From Paenibacillus sp. D2_2 (GTDB taxonomy: Bacteria; Bacillota; Bacilli; Paenibacillales; Paenibacillaceae), in the NCBI RefSeq assembly GCF_031199965.1, contig NZ_CP133605.1, positions 2,450,501 through 2,514,500 on the forward strand: DNA of 64,000 bases, written 5' to 3'. A program made the translations under genes and the position numbers. A model generated the notes under the pieces. That model was not told where the DNA came from and searched no databases. It worked only from the letters and a program-made list of their open reading frames with translations. Positions 38,987 to 48,886 of the stretch are shown piece by piece. Each line of letters opens with the position of its first letter. The first letter of the stretch is position 1.

Positions 38987-39975
38987 ATGAAGAATACAGA
39001 TTTTCATCGCAATTTCAATTTATTCTTTGATGGTCTGGGATTACAGCGGCAATATACCGACCGCTCTGAACCGATGGAGCTGAGCTCGTTAATGGGGACA
39101 GGGCGGGTTCAGCGCTATGTGCCTCGCCATGATATGAATATTGTTGTCTCTGAGATGACATTTCAACGTGAAGTCGATGTATCGCTTAAAACCGGTATGC
39201 CAATGATTGAGCTTCATTATTGCTCACAAGGCACTCGGCAGTTTAGTGCGGATGGAGAGGAGTATCATTTGGCTCCGGGGATGATCAGTTTGCAGCTTAT
39301 TCGCGAGACAAAGGTACGGTTCGAATTCGAGGAAGAGCAGCCTTATCAAATGCTCGGCATCGGGATTCCTGTTTCCACTTTTCATCATTTCTTAGAGGGT
39401 GCTGACAGCAGCAGGCCGGTTGATTTCAATAAACTGCTTGGTCAACGGAGTTACCGCGTCTTCCAAGAGAGAGTTGATCCGGCATCTTCCATGACCATAA
39501 AACGTCTGATGCAGGCGCTTCAGCAAAAAGGCATCAGTAATTTGGAGCTAGAGTGTAGTGTTCTTGAATTGCTGTCATCTTCGTTTCAGTCGCTACTGAT
39601 TAAACGTAAAACATCGAATTTATCCAATAGCGATGTAGACAAAATAAAGAAAGCGCGGGAGATCATTCTGGAATGGATGGCGGATCCGCCTACATTAATT
39701 GAGCTATCCCGGATGATCGGCTTGAATGATTATAAATTGAAGGTTGGCTTTAAAGAGATGTACGGCACGACTGTCTTCGGATATTTGCGGGAGAAGAGGC
39801 TGGAGAAAGCGCTGCTTCTGCTTCAGGAAGGAAATATGAATGTTTATGAGACCTCGCTCGCCGTCGGATATTCTAATCCAAGTCATTTTGCACAAGCATT
39901 TCGGGATAAGTATGGGTAACTCCGGGAAGTCTGGCCCGACGCTCTTCGATTCAACCCCCGAATTCTCTATCGTAA
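38987..39975 (+). CDS. AraC family regulator (PchR-like), C-terminal frameshift
   Basis: About 328 aa. The N-terminal sensing domain is of the type found in siderophore-responsive regulators, and the C-terminus is a two-helix AraC domain (LIELSRMIGLNDYKLKVGFKEMYG and VYETSLAVGYSNPSHFAQAFRDKYG). The frame stops at 39919; one missing G in GGGTAA restores GVTPGSLARRSSIQPPNSLS, ending at 39975 just before a terminator. The next genes have a Fur box and look siderophore-related, so it probably activates them when the siderophore is present. Confidence 0.82.
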
Positions 39976-39992
39976 ATGATATATTACAAATG

Positions 39993-40018
39993 AACTGCTC
40001 TTTTGGGCAGTTTTTTTG
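39993..40018 (+). terminator. Terminator after the AraC gene
   Basis: AACTGCTC-TTTT-GGGCAGTT with one mismatch, followed by a T run. Confidence 0.85.
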
Positions 40019-40102
40019 TTGTCTTCATCGCTCCCTTGAACCGTAGAAATACTCCGTCCAGTGGTGGAGACAGGGCTTAAATCCAAGGTAATATGAACAA
40101 GT

Positions 40103-40121
40103 GATAATGAAAATCATTCGC
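40103..40121 (+). promoter_or_regulatory. Fur box upstream of the MFS/ABC operon
   Basis: GATAATGAAAATCATTCGC matches the 19-bp Fur consensus GATAATGATAATCATTATC at 15 positions. It lies 48 bases before the transporter start. Iron-starvation induction is inferred from this match. Confidence 0.7.
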
Positions 40122-40168
40122 ATTAACGAATGGGGTTCGAAAACAGCGATAGATAGGAGTGAAAAGAT

Positions 40169-41356
40169 GTGAAATACAGATTCACTGTAATGTTTCTTAT
40201 TGTATTGTGTGGCATGATATCGATCGCTGCCTTTAATCCAATTATCGGCCCGCTATCCCGAGATTTGGGTCTTAGCGAGCTTCAGTCGGGATGCTTGGTA
40301 TCGGTAGCCGGTCTTTGCTGGCTGCTAGGAGGGTACTTCTGGGAGAAACAAACCTTCATGAGCAGGAAGAAGATGCTGGCGTCCATTATGTTCGTCTATT
40401 TGATCACGCTGGTCATATTCGCTCTGCTTGCGGACTATGCAGCAGCTCATTGGCAAGGTTCGTCAGGGCTATTCTGGATTTTCTTCTTGCTGCGCGCTGT
40501 CGCAGGCTTCTTCTTCGGGGGAATTCCGGCCAAGGCGCAAGCTTATGTGATGGGGTGGACAACACAAGAGACGCGGACGAAAGGCATGGCTTTATTCGGA
40601 GCGGCGAACGGACTCGGGTTCGTATTAGGCCCGGCGATGAGTGGAGGCATGGCGGCGATTGGACTGACAGCTCCGATGTACGCTGTAGCCATACTGCTTG
40701 CCCTAATGATGATTCTGCTGGGATTATTGATCGAGGATGAACCGGAACAGAAGACGGTCCGCAGCGCCAAGGCTTCTTCACTCTCGCCGCTGGACGGAAG
40801 AATTCGCCTGTATCTATGGATCGGTTTGATGCTCTCTTTTGCCTTGAATATTGTTCAAGTGACAATCGGTTTCTATGTCCAGGACCATCTTGGATATGAT
40901 GCCCGCCAGGCCACACAATTGATCGGGCTGGGACTGGCTCTGTCAGGAGTCATGGTCGTACTCTCACAGATCGTAATCAGTAAGCTGAAATGGAAATCTG
41001 ACCATGTGCTTCGGGTTGGTTTGCTGTTCGTTGTACTCGGACTGCTGGGGCTTGTCGCTTTCATCCAGTATGCCTATGTCGATTTCCTTCTTCTCGGAAT
41101 CGGGATTGGCTTCACATTGTTAGGTTATAGTGCAGGAGCGTCGCTGGCCGTACAGGATGAGGAACAGCGGAGTGTCGCTTCCTATATCGCCGCTTTGCAG
41201 GGAGGGGGCTCTTTCCTGGGTCCAGTTACTGGAACGGCATTATACACGGTGAATATAGCGGCACCTTACTCGTTCTGCGTGCTGTTAATCTGTGTGACCG
41301 GGCTCTTCTCCTTAAGAAGAAAGACGGTTCGTGTTCCGTCTGATCTATCGCAATAA
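40169..41356 (+). CDS. MFS transporter, probable siderophore exporter
   Basis: 395 aa, 12 membrane segments expected. Starts GTG at 40169 with AGGAGTG upstream: MKYRFTVMFLIVLCGMISIAAFNPIIGPLSRDLGLSE. Segments RAVAGFFFGGIPAKAQAYVMGWT and LFGAANGLGFVLGPAMSGGMAAIG are major-facilitator motifs. The Fur box and the following ABC half-transporters point to siderophore traffic; export is the usual role of such MFS proteins but is inferred here. No siderophore biosynthesis genes lie in the window. Confidence 0.82.
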   Translation: MKYRFTVMFLIVLCGMISIAAFNPIIGPLSRDLGLSELQSGCLVSVAGLCWLLGGYFWEKQTFMSRKKMLASIMFVYLITLVIFALLADYAAAHWQGSSGLFWIFFLLRAVAGFFFGGIPAKAQAYVMGWTTQETRTKGMALFGAANGLGFVLGPAMSGGMAAIGLTAPMYAVAILLALMMILLGLLIEDEPEQKTVRSAKASSLSPLDGRIRLYLWIGLMLSFALNIVQVTIGFYVQDHLGYDARQATQLIGLGLALSGVMVVLSQIVISKLKWKSDHVLRVGLLFVVLGLLGLVAFIQYAYVDFLLLGIGIGFTLLGYSAGASLAVQDEEQRSVASYIAALQGGGSFLGPVTGTALYTVNIAAPYSFCVLLICVTGLFSLRRKTVRVPSDLSQ

Positions 41357-41359
41357 TGA

Positions 41360-41662
41360 ATGATCTATAACGATCTCCGGCTTCCACCGGCGCCGGGCTT
41401 GCCTGAGCCTGACGCATGGGGCGGCAAAGTGACCAGTCTTGAGGGGCTGTCCACGCTGAATCCTGATCATCTGATTTTGATGGCCGATAGCTCGGACAAC
41501 GTACTGGAGAAGAGCAGTATCTGGAACAGCCTGAAGGCAGTCTAGGCAGGCAAGGAATATCGTATGACAAGCCGCCAGAATTACAATGAAGCCTTATTTG
41601 CCCTGGGCAAGAAATCGCTGATGAATCAGTTTGTCGAGGATATCCTGAAAGGCTTGCAATAA
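41360..41662 (+). pseudogene. C-terminal fragment of a siderophore-binding protein
   Basis: Reads MIYNDLRLPPAPGLPEPDAWG, then VTSLEGLSTLNPDHLILMAD, an in-frame TAG at 41543-41545, then AGKEYRMTSRQNYNEALFALGKK and FVEDILKGLQ. This is the last ~100 residues of an FhuD/FecB-type substrate-binding protein; the lipoprotein N-terminus and the first two thirds are missing. It starts four bases after the MFS stop. A truncated relic, though translation of the fragment cannot be excluded. Confidence 0.75.
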
Positions 41663-41686
41663 GCGTTTTGTGGAGGAGGGATTCAA

Positions 41687-43519
41687 TTGACTCATAAAAA
41701 AGGTATGTCCCGATTGTTTGAAATCGCCGGGGAAAGACGAGGTTTGTTAATACTCTCCGGTTTGTTGTCTTCGATAAGCGCCGTCTGTATGCTGGTGCCC
41801 TATGCCGCTGTATTTTTTATTCTGAAGGAGCTGCTGGAGCATGCCGCTGAACCGTCCATGGCTGATGGAGCGTTGATGGTGCGTTGGGGGATTATCGCCC
41901 TCTGCGGTCTGCTGGGAAGCCTGATCATGATGTATGCCGGAGGGATGGTCTCGCATGTAGCCGCTTTTCGAATTTTATATGGATTAAGGGTGAAATTGTC
42001 GGCCCATATCGGCAGACTGCCGCTAGGCTGGTTGAATGGCACGTCAACGGGAGCGGTGAAGAAGACGATGGAGCAAAATGTGGAGAAGGTAGAGACCTTT
42101 ATTGCCCACCAGCTTCCCGATCTTGTTCATGTCGCGGTCACCACCCTATTCATGATTGTGGTCATGTTCCTGCTCAACGTATGGCTGGCTATCGCCTGCA
42201 TTGTGCCTATCGTTCTTGCGCTGGTTGTCCAGAGCTTGCTGATGTCCGGCTCTAAGACGCAGGAGAATGTGCGGAAGTATCACGATTCACTGGAACGGAT
42301 GAACGCTTCTGCCGTTCAGTATGTAAGAGGAATGCCTGCCATTAAGGTATTCGGGCAAACGGTGCAATCCTTCCGTCAATTTTATGAAGATATGATTCGA
42401 TATCGTGATTTTTGTTTAAAATACACCGACCAATTCCAGACCGGATATCTGGTATTCAAGGTGATTCTCGGCTCCTTCGCCGCGTTCGTTCTGCCGGTAG
42501 GCGTGTATCTGCTAAGCCGCGATCCGGGAAACGTTGCTTTTGCTTCCGTGCTGCTGTTCTTCCTGATCATGGCCCCGGGTATCTCTTCTCCGATGTTCAA
42601 GATCATGTCCTTGACCTCTACGCTGAGGGATATCCGTGAAGGGGTAGAACGTATTGACCGGATTCTCGAAGAGCAGCCTGTATCAGAGCCGATACATCCG
42701 CAGCAGCCGGAGTCCTATGACATAAGCTTCGATCACGTCTCATTCGCATACGATGCGGGGGCCGGAAGCATGGAGGCATTATCGGATATTTCGTTTATCG
42801 CCAGACAAGGGGAGGTTACGGCGCTTGTGGGCCCGTCGGGAGCGGGTAAATCGACGGTGGCAAATCTGGTGCCCCGATTCTGGGATGTGAAGTCCGGAGC
42901 GATTCGCATTGGCCATGTTGATATCCGAGATATGGCCACCGTCGATCTGATGAATACCGTTGCTTTCGTATTTCAGGATTCATTTCTGTTCTATGATACG
43001 GTGTATAACAACATTGCCGTCGGTCGGCCTGACGCATTGCCGGAGGAGGTGCATGCAGCGGCGAGAGCGGCGCAATGTCACGCTTTTATTGAACAGCTTC
43101 CGCAGGGCTATGACACACTGATCGGCGAAGGAGGCGTATACCTGTCCGGCGGGGAGGAGCAGCGGCTGGCCGTTGCCAGGGCGATCCTCAAGAATGCCCC
43201 TGTGCTTGTGCTGGACGAGGCCACAGCATTTGCTGATCCCGAGAATGAATACGAGATGCAACTGGCCCTGAAAGAGCTGATGCAGAAGAAGACGGTCATC
43301 GTGATCGCGCATCGTCTGTCCACAATCAAGGATGTGGAACAGATTCTCGTGATGGAGAGCGGACGCATCGCCGAACGGGGAAGACATGAGGAATTGATCT
43401 CGGCTGGAGGAATCTATGCCCGAATGTGGGCTTCATACCGGCAGACTGAGAATTGGAGCATCGGCCAGAAGGAGGGGGTGGATGAACATGAACATGCTGC
43501 GCAATATTACCGCGGGTAA
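41687..43519 (+). CDS. ABC half-transporter, fused membrane and ATPase (YbtP/IrtA-like)
   Basis: 610 aa: six-segment membrane domain (residues about 15-310) and ATPase with Walker A GPSGAGKS near 383, signature LSGGEEQ near 486 and Walker B VLVLDEATAFADPENE near 508. The phrase TAFADPENE is a mark of the YbtPQ/IrtAB iron-siderophore group, whose exporter-like fold performs import. TTG start with GGAGGAGGG upstream. Its 3' end overlaps the next ABC gene by 38 bases. The two halves probably form a heterodimer. Confidence 0.88.
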   Translation: MTHKKGMSRLFEIAGERRGLLILSGLLSSISAVCMLVPYAAVFFILKELLEHAAEPSMADGALMVRWGIIALCGLLGSLIMMYAGGMVSHVAAFRILYGLRVKLSAHIGRLPLGWLNGTSTGAVKKTMEQNVEKVETFIAHQLPDLVHVAVTTLFMIVVMFLLNVWLAIACIVPIVLALVVQSLLMSGSKTQENVRKYHDSLERMNASAVQYVRGMPAIKVFGQTVQSFRQFYEDMIRYRDFCLKYTDQFQTGYLVFKVILGSFAAFVLPVGVYLLSRDPGNVAFASVLLFFLIMAPGISSPMFKIMSLTSTLRDIREGVERIDRILEEQPVSEPIHPQQPESYDISFDHVSFAYDAGAGSMEALSDISFIARQGEVTALVGPSGAGKSTVANLVPRFWDVKSGAIRIGHVDIRDMATVDLMNTVAFVFQDSFLFYDTVYNNIAVGRPDALPEEVHAAARAAQCHAFIEQLPQGYDTLIGEGGVYLSGGEEQRLAVARAILKNAPVLVLDEATAFADPENEYEMQLALKELMQKKTVIVIAHRLSTIKDVEQILVMESGRIAERGRHEELISAGGIYARMWASYRQTENWSIGQKEGVDEHEHAAQYYRG

Positions 43520-45224
43520 TCCCCGCGCCTTAATCAGACCGGTTCTGTATACAACGTTGGCCAATTTGTTCAGCATAGTTCCTTTTGTGCTGCTTGTGGA
43601 GGCGATCAGGATCATCTTTCAATCATTTACCACTCCGGGGACTGCTCTAGACATGACACGTTTGTGGTGGGTATGCGGGGGGATGGCCTTGTCGTTGATA
43701 CTTTTATATATCAGTGAGGTTCCTGCCTATCGCGCTCAGTATCGCATTGCTTACAGCGCCGCCGCTGACGGCCGGGCCCGTCTAGCCGAGCATTTGCGCA
43801 AGCTGTCGCTGGGCTTCCTGAACAAGCGTGATCCCGGGGACCTGGCCAATATGATGATGGGTGACTTCACGCTGCTGGAGCACGGTATCTCACATCTGGT
43901 CCCGCAGATGCTGGGAGCGATTGTCATGCCGCTTCTTGCTCTCGCAGGGCTATCGGTGCTCGATTGGCGCATGGCCCTGTCGTTGTTCGCTGCGCTTCCG
44001 GTCGCTATTTTGCTGCTGCTATTGACCACCGGCCTGCAACGCAGGCTTGGGGCTCAGCATATGCGAGCCAAGATCGATACGGCCAACCGTTTTCAGGAGT
44101 ATTTGAACGGTATCCGCGTCATCAAGGCCTATAATTTGAGCGGAGAGCGCTTTGCCCGCCTGGAACGTTCATTCAAAGAATTGATGCGGCAGAGTATCCG
44201 GCTTGAAGGCTTGTTGGGGCCGATTGTATTGATGGCGATTGCCTGTATTCGGGCTGGTTTAACCTTTATGGTTATTGTCGGCGTTCATTTGCTTCTCGGC
44301 GGCAGCCTTGATTTGATGACCTTTATGGCCTTTCTGATCATCGGAACCCGTATATTCGAGCCGCTGACGATTGCGTTGGTTGGTTATGCGGAGTTCCGTT
44401 ATCATGAGCAAGCCGGCGAGCGCATCGTCCAACTGCTGCAGGAACCTGTGATGCAAGGCGACAGACAGCCCGCAGCAGGACATGATATCGAGTTCAGGGA
44501 GGTTACCTTCGGCTATCTGGAACAGCCTGTTCTGCAAAAGGTAAGTCTCAGGATGCCGACAGGCTCCTTCACCGCTTTGGTCGGGCCTTCAGGCAGCGGA
44601 AAGAGCACCATGCTCCGCCTTATCGCCCGCTTCTATGATCCGGATCAGGGGACAGTGACCATGGGTGGGGAAGCGATACATGCGATGGATCCGGAGGCGC
44701 TGCTGCAGAAGGTTTCCATGGTGTTTCAGGATGTGTATCTGTTCCAGGACACGATTGCTAACAATATCCGCTTCGGGAAAGGCGATGCAACCGGGGAAGA
44801 GATCGAATCCGCCGCACGGCTCGCCTGCTGCCACGATTTCATTATGAAGCTTCCCGAAGGCTATGACACGCTGGTCGGCGAAGGAGGCAGCACGCTGTCG
44901 GGCGGAGAAAAACAGCGGATTTCCATCGCCAGGGCGATTTTGAAAGACGCTCCCGTCGTGCTTTTAGATGAGGCGACAGCTTCGCTGGACCCTGAGAATG
45001 AAGCGGAGATTCAGAAGGCGATTGACCAGCTTGTACAAGGAAGAACCGTTATCGTTATTGCGCATCGCCTCAAAACGGTACGTCATGCCGATCAGATTGC
45101 CGTATTGGATCAGGGGCAGATTGTAGAGACAGGCCGGCATGAGGAGCTATTGTCATTGAATGGCCTGTATGCCCGTCTATGGAGACGGCAGCATGAGACC
45201 GGCGGGTGGAGTATTTCTTCCTGA
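43482..45224 (+). CDS. ABC half-transporter, second subunit (YbtQ/IrtB-like)
   Basis: 580 aa from ATG 43482, which has GGAGGGGGTG just upstream; an in-frame start at 43416 lies within the previous gene. Membrane domain to about residue 310, Walker A GPSGSGKS near 368, signature LSGGEKQ near 472, Walker B VVLLDEATASLDPENE near 493. Shorter at the N-terminus than its partner and with canonical ATPase residues. Same operon as the Fur-box-controlled MFS gene. Confidence 0.88.
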   Translation: MNMNMLRNITAGNPRALIRPVLYTTLANLFSIVPFVLLVEAIRIIFQSFTTPGTALDMTRLWWVCGGMALSLILLYISEVPAYRAQYRIAYSAAADGRARLAEHLRKLSLGFLNKRDPGDLANMMMGDFTLLEHGISHLVPQMLGAIVMPLLALAGLSVLDWRMALSLFAALPVAILLLLLTTGLQRRLGAQHMRAKIDTANRFQEYLNGIRVIKAYNLSGERFARLERSFKELMRQSIRLEGLLGPIVLMAIACIRAGLTFMVIVGVHLLLGGSLDLMTFMAFLIIGTRIFEPLTIALVGYAEFRYHEQAGERIVQLLQEPVMQGDRQPAAGHDIEFREVTFGYLEQPVLQKVSLRMPTGSFTALVGPSGSGKSTMLRLIARFYDPDQGTVTMGGEAIHAMDPEALLQKVSMVFQDVYLFQDTIANNIRFGKGDATGEEIESAARLACCHDFIMKLPEGYDTLVGEGGSTLSGGEKQRISIARAILKDAPVVLLDEATASLDPENEAEIQKAIDQLVQGRTVIVIAHRLKTVRHADQIAVLDQGQIVETGRHEELLSLNGLYARLWRRQHETGGWSISS

Positions 45225-45373
45225 GCAACGACTTGATCGCATAGGCCCTTTTAACGATTAGCAAAAGGGAGTTATAATAATAAAAGATAATTTTACAGCT
45301 TTTACGATTATATCATGCTCTCAATCGCTAATTGGCAAGTAGAGTTACCATCTAATGAAAGGGCTGCACGACG

Positions 45374-45933
45374 ATGACCGTAATGACGAAGAAAGCTTTG
45401 GCTTCTACTCTTAAATCGATGATGGAACGATCCTCATTGGAGAAAATCACGGTTAAAGATCTGGTGGCCGAATGCGGAGTGAACCGACAGACGTTTTACT
45501 ATCATTTTCAGGATATATATGATTTACTAGGCTGGATTTATAAGACAGAGGCGTTAGACGCGATATCCAACTGTCGTACCTATGACACCTGGCAGCAAGG
45601 TTTCCTGAAAATATTCCACTATGTGCAAGGTAATAAAAAGTTCTGCCTTAGTACCTACCGCTCCATGGGGCGGAACATCTCGATCTCTTTCTGCATCAAG
45701 CGGTATTCGAGCTGTTGATGGGTGTGATTGAAGAGGTCAATGCCGGTAAGCAGATGCGAATGGAGGATAAGAAATTCATCGCCAATTTCTATACCTTTGC
45801 GTTCATAGGCATAATGCTGGAGTGGATTCGAAATGGCATGGGTGAGGAACCCGGTGTGATTATTGATCGGCTGAGTATCCTTGTGGAAGGCGATATTGAG
45901 AAGGCGATCAGTAAATATGTGAATATTAGCTAG
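45374..45933 (+). CDS. TetR family regulator (DhaS-like), frameshifted
   Basis: MTVMTKKALASTLKSMMERSSLEKITVKDLVAECGVNRQTFYYHFQDIYDLLGW is the DhaS/TetR_C_8-type N-terminus with its helix-turn-helix. The frame closes at 45718; one missing G in GGGGCGG near 45670 restores YRSMGREHLDLFLHQAVFEL and joins LLMGVIEEVNAGKQMRMEDKK, running to 45933. About 186 aa. The next gene is the oleate hydratase, 184 bases downstream beyond a terminator, so it may be its regulator. Confidence 0.85.
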
Positions 45934-45977
45934 CTCGGGAGCCGGATTAAGTAAAAAATCAAATATTTAGACATTTT

Positions 45978-46012
45978 AAGGGTTGTGTATAAATTTTATA
46001 CATAACCCTTTT
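45978..46012 (+). terminator. Terminator after the DhaS-like gene
   Basis: AAGGGTTGTGTATAAA pairs with TTATACATAACCCTT, one mismatch, followed by TTTTAC. Confidence 0.85.
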
Positions 46013-46116
46013 ACTGTTTAGTGTTAACATTCCACATGCGCAGTATAGTGAATTTGCAGGGAAAATAATCATGTGTAGGTTACGCTAATATGAAATTCTA
46101 AATGGAGGTTATAAGC

Positions 46117-47886
46117 ATGTATTACAGCAATGGAAACTACGAAGCTTTTGCCCGTCCAAAAAAACCAGATGGTGTTGATCAGAAATCAGCCTATTTGATC
46201 GGTTCAGGTCTAGCGTCACTGTCCGCAGCTGCATTCCTCATTCGTGATGGTCAGATGAAAGGGGAAAACATTCATATTCTAGAGGAACTCGATATTTCTG
46301 GAGGCGGATTGGACGGCATCTATGATGACGGAAGAGGATTCATTATCCGCGGTGGTAGGGAAATGGAAAATCACTTCGAGTGCCTTTGGGATTTATTCCG
46401 CTCCATTCCTTCATTGGAAGTAGAAGGTGCTTCGGTACTAGATGAATTTTACTGGCTCAACAAAGAGGATCCGAACTACTCCCTGCAGCGTGCGATTCTT
46501 AATCGTGGCGAGGATGCTCATACCGATGGCAAGTTTACACTTACACAAGCTGCTTCTATGGAAATTATCAAGTTGTTCTTCACTCCAGAAGAAGCGCTTG
46601 AAGATATGAAAATTACACATGTCTTCTCTGAAGATTTCTTCAACTCGAATTTCTGGCTTTACTGGCAGACGATGTTTGCGTTCGAACCATGGCATAGTGC
46701 AATGGAGATGCGCAGATATATTGCTAGATTCATCCATCATATCGGTGGATTGCCTGATTTCTCGGCACTGAAATTCACAAAATACAATCAGTACGAGTCA
46801 CTTGCACTGCCACTGATGAAGTACTTGGAAGAGCAAGGTGTTACCTTCCAATACGCTACGACTGTAACCAATGTTCAATTTGAGATTACAGGTACAAAGA
46901 AAGTGGCTAAAAAGCTCGTATATGTTCAAAAAGGACAAGAAAAACAAATTGACCTGACTGAAAATGATCTGGTCTTCGTTACGAATGGTAGTAATACGGA
47001 AAGCTCCACATTAGGAGATAACAACACACCAGCTGTGATGAATACTGCTCTCGGTGGCAGCTGGGAACTATGGAAGAAAATCGCGGAGCAGGATCCTGCC
47101 TTTGGTCGCCCAGACAAATTCTGTGGTAATATTGCGGAAAGCAACTGGGAATCTGCTACAGTTACAACGCTGGATGACCGAATTCCTCCTTACATCGAGA
47201 AGATTTGCAAACGGGACCCATTCAGCGGCAAGGTTGTAACCGGTGGTATCGTGACGGTGAAGGATTCAAAATGGCTGATGAGCTTTACGTTGAATCGCCA
47301 GCCTCACTTCAAATCCCAGCCGAAGGATCAGCTCGTCGTGTGGGTGTATAGCTTGTATTGCGACGTGCCAGGCGATTACATCAAGAAACCGATGAAAGAC
47401 TGTACGGGTATTGAAATCACGGAAGAGTGGCTCTATCATATGGGCGTACCTGAAGCAGAGATTCATGATATGGCAGTAAACTCCGCCAACTGCGTACCTT
47501 GCATGATGCCGTTTGTTACATCTTACTTTATGCCAAGAGCAGCAGGCGATCGCCCGAACGTTGTTCCTGATGGCTGTGTTAACGCCGCCTTTATCGGCAA
47601 CTTTGCTGAGACACCGCGCGATACGGTGTTCACGACCGAGTATTCCGTCCGCACTGCTATGGAAGCCGTATACACATTGTTAGACATTGACCGCGGTGTT
47701 CCAGAAGTATTTGGATCTGCTTATGATGTTCGTGTGCTTCTGGATTCCACAGCGAAAATGATGGATGGCAAGAAACTAACCGACATGGAGCTGCCGGATA
47801 CTGTAAAATTAGCTGCTATGACGGGAGTACAAAAGATTTCTCGTACCAGAATCATGCAGCTTCTGAAAGAGTATAAGTTGATTTAA
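46117..47886 (+). CDS. ohyA: Oleate hydratase (MCRA family)
   Basis: 589 aa flavoprotein that adds water to the cis-9 double bond of oleate or linoleate, giving 10-hydroxy fatty acids. Rossmann motif [21 protein letters not shown] and [41 protein letters not shown] are diagnostic; the C-terminal helix with [24 protein letters not shown] matches the family. The ATG at 46102 lies on the GGAGG site, so 46117 ([11 protein letters not shown]) is the start. The gene is intact. Role: fatty acid detoxification; membrane-associated. Confidence 0.95.
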   Translation: MYYSNGNYEAFARPKKPDGVDQKSAYLIGSGLASLSAAAFLIRDGQMKGENIHILEELDISGGGLDGIYDDGRGFIIRGGREMENHFECLWDLFRSIPSLEVEGASVLDEFYWLNKEDPNYSLQRAILNRGEDAHTDGKFTLTQAASMEIIKLFFTPEEALEDMKITHVFSEDFFNSNFWLYWQTMFAFEPWHSAMEMRRYIARFIHHIGGLPDFSALKFTKYNQYESLALPLMKYLEEQGVTFQYATTVTNVQFEITGTKKVAKKLVYVQKGQEKQIDLTENDLVFVTNGSNTESSTLGDNNTPAVMNTALGGSWELWKKIAEQDPAFGRPDKFCGNIAESNWESATVTTLDDRIPPYIEKICKRDPFSGKVVTGGIVTVKDSKWLMSFTLNRQPHFKSQPKDQLVVWVYSLYCDVPGDYIKKPMKDCTGIEITEEWLYHMGVPEAEIHDMAVNSANCVPCMMPFVTSYFMPRAAGDRPNVVPDGCVNAAFIGNFAETPRDTVFTTEYSVRTAMEAVYTLLDIDRGVPEVFGSAYDVRVLLDSTAKMMDGKKLTDMELPDTVKLAAMTGVQKISRTRIMQLLKEYKLI

Positions 47887-47976
47887 ACTAAAGAGATTAT
47901 CATGCAAGTGCAACGTTCAATTATACTAATAGAGGATAAGAGGCAGAGAGGAACAACGGATCTGTCTAACATTGAT

Positions 47977-48012
47977 AAGGAGATCGCTTGGCCGGGCGGT
48001 TTCCTTATTTTA
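47977..48012 (+). terminator. Terminator after oleate hydratase
   Basis: AAGGAGATCGC pairs with GCGGTTTCCTT through two G-T wobbles around an eight-base loop; TTATTTTATT follows. Confidence 0.6.
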
Positions 48013-48049
48013 TTGGCTATGTTAAATTCTAATGTTGATTTGTGACCAT

Positions 48050-48078
48050 AAGAAAACCGCCTTTGTGAAAAGGCGGTT
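48050..48078 (-). terminator. Terminator after the SDR gene
   Basis: AACCGCCTTT and AAAGGCGGTT form a perfect 10-bp stem; on the minus strand it is followed by TTTTCTT, so it ends transcription of the SDR gene. Confidence 0.85.
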
Positions 48079-48121
48079 AATTGAGCTATCGCTCCCAGTT
48101 AGCTTAATTAGACATAGTTGA

Positions 48122-48841
48122 CTATGCACTTGTATCAAACATTGTTGGAATATTTATTTCTTTTACACAAGAAGCTTTGGAAAGACTTATGACGCATTTA
48201 ACTAATGAAACGATATCTTGAAGGGGGATTTGTGTATAATTGTAGGCTGACAGGACTTTTTCGATTCCATCATCCAAAGGAATTTGGGTAGCAATTTCAC
48301 CTGGGTTTATACAAGTTACACCAATTCCAAACTTTTTTACATGTTCCCTTATGGAATTGGCAATACCGCGCAAAGCAAACTTAGACGCTACAAATGAAAC
48401 TTGTGTAAAATCATTATTCTCAAGACCTGCCGTAGAACCAACTAAAACGATTTTTGCGTTAGCCGACTTTTTTAAATTCGGTATAATCTTTTGTATACAT
48501 GTAATTGCGGAAATTACATTCACATTAATAATTCTTGAAATTTCATTTGGGTCATCTTTTTCAAAATCATAGTCTTCACTAAATCCGTTGCTCTCCCATA
48601 TCCCTGCATTATATATTAATACGTCTATGATGTGTTCATTTATCGTATTCGCAATCAAATTGTATGCATTAGATTTCGATAAATCAGCTTCTATCCAGTA
48701 CTTATTGACTCCATCGTTAAGGTTCAAACTAGTAGGACAACTCCTAGAAACTATCCATACATTATCACCAATTTCTGGCAAACTTTTGACGAAGGCATCA
48801 CCTAATCCTTTGCTCGCGCCAATGATAATAAAATTCTTCAT
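48122..48841 (-). CDS. SDR-fold protein with Phe in place of catalytic Tyr
   Basis: 239 aa short-chain dehydrogenase/reductase fold. IIIGASKGLGDAF is the T/S-G-x-x-x-G-x-G cofactor motif, IYNAGIWES the NAG motif and LVGSTAGLEN the catalytic Ser. The active-site Y-x-x-x-K reads SFVASKFAL, so the Tyr is Phe (codon TTT at about 48386-48388) while Lys remains. Without the Tyr hydroxyl normal oxidoreductase chemistry should fail; it may be a binding or regulatory SDR, or the base may be miscalled. AT-rich by eye, next to an insertion element, so possibly transferred. Confidence 0.82.
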   Translation of the reverse strand: MKNFIIIGASKGLGDAFVKSLPEIGDNVWIVSRSCPTSLNLNDGVNKYWIEADLSKSNAYNLIANTINEHIIDVLIYNAGIWESNGFSEDYDFEKDDPNEISRIINVNVISAITCIQKIIPNLKKSANAKIVLVGSTAGLENNDFTQVSFVASKFALRGIANSIREHVKKFGIGVTCINPGEIATQIPLDDGIEKVLSAYNYTQIPLQDIVSLVKCVISLSKASCVKEINIPTMFDTSA

Positions 48842-48886
48842 GAACGTTGTTTCCTTTCATTTTTTGATTCAATTATTATACCAACC

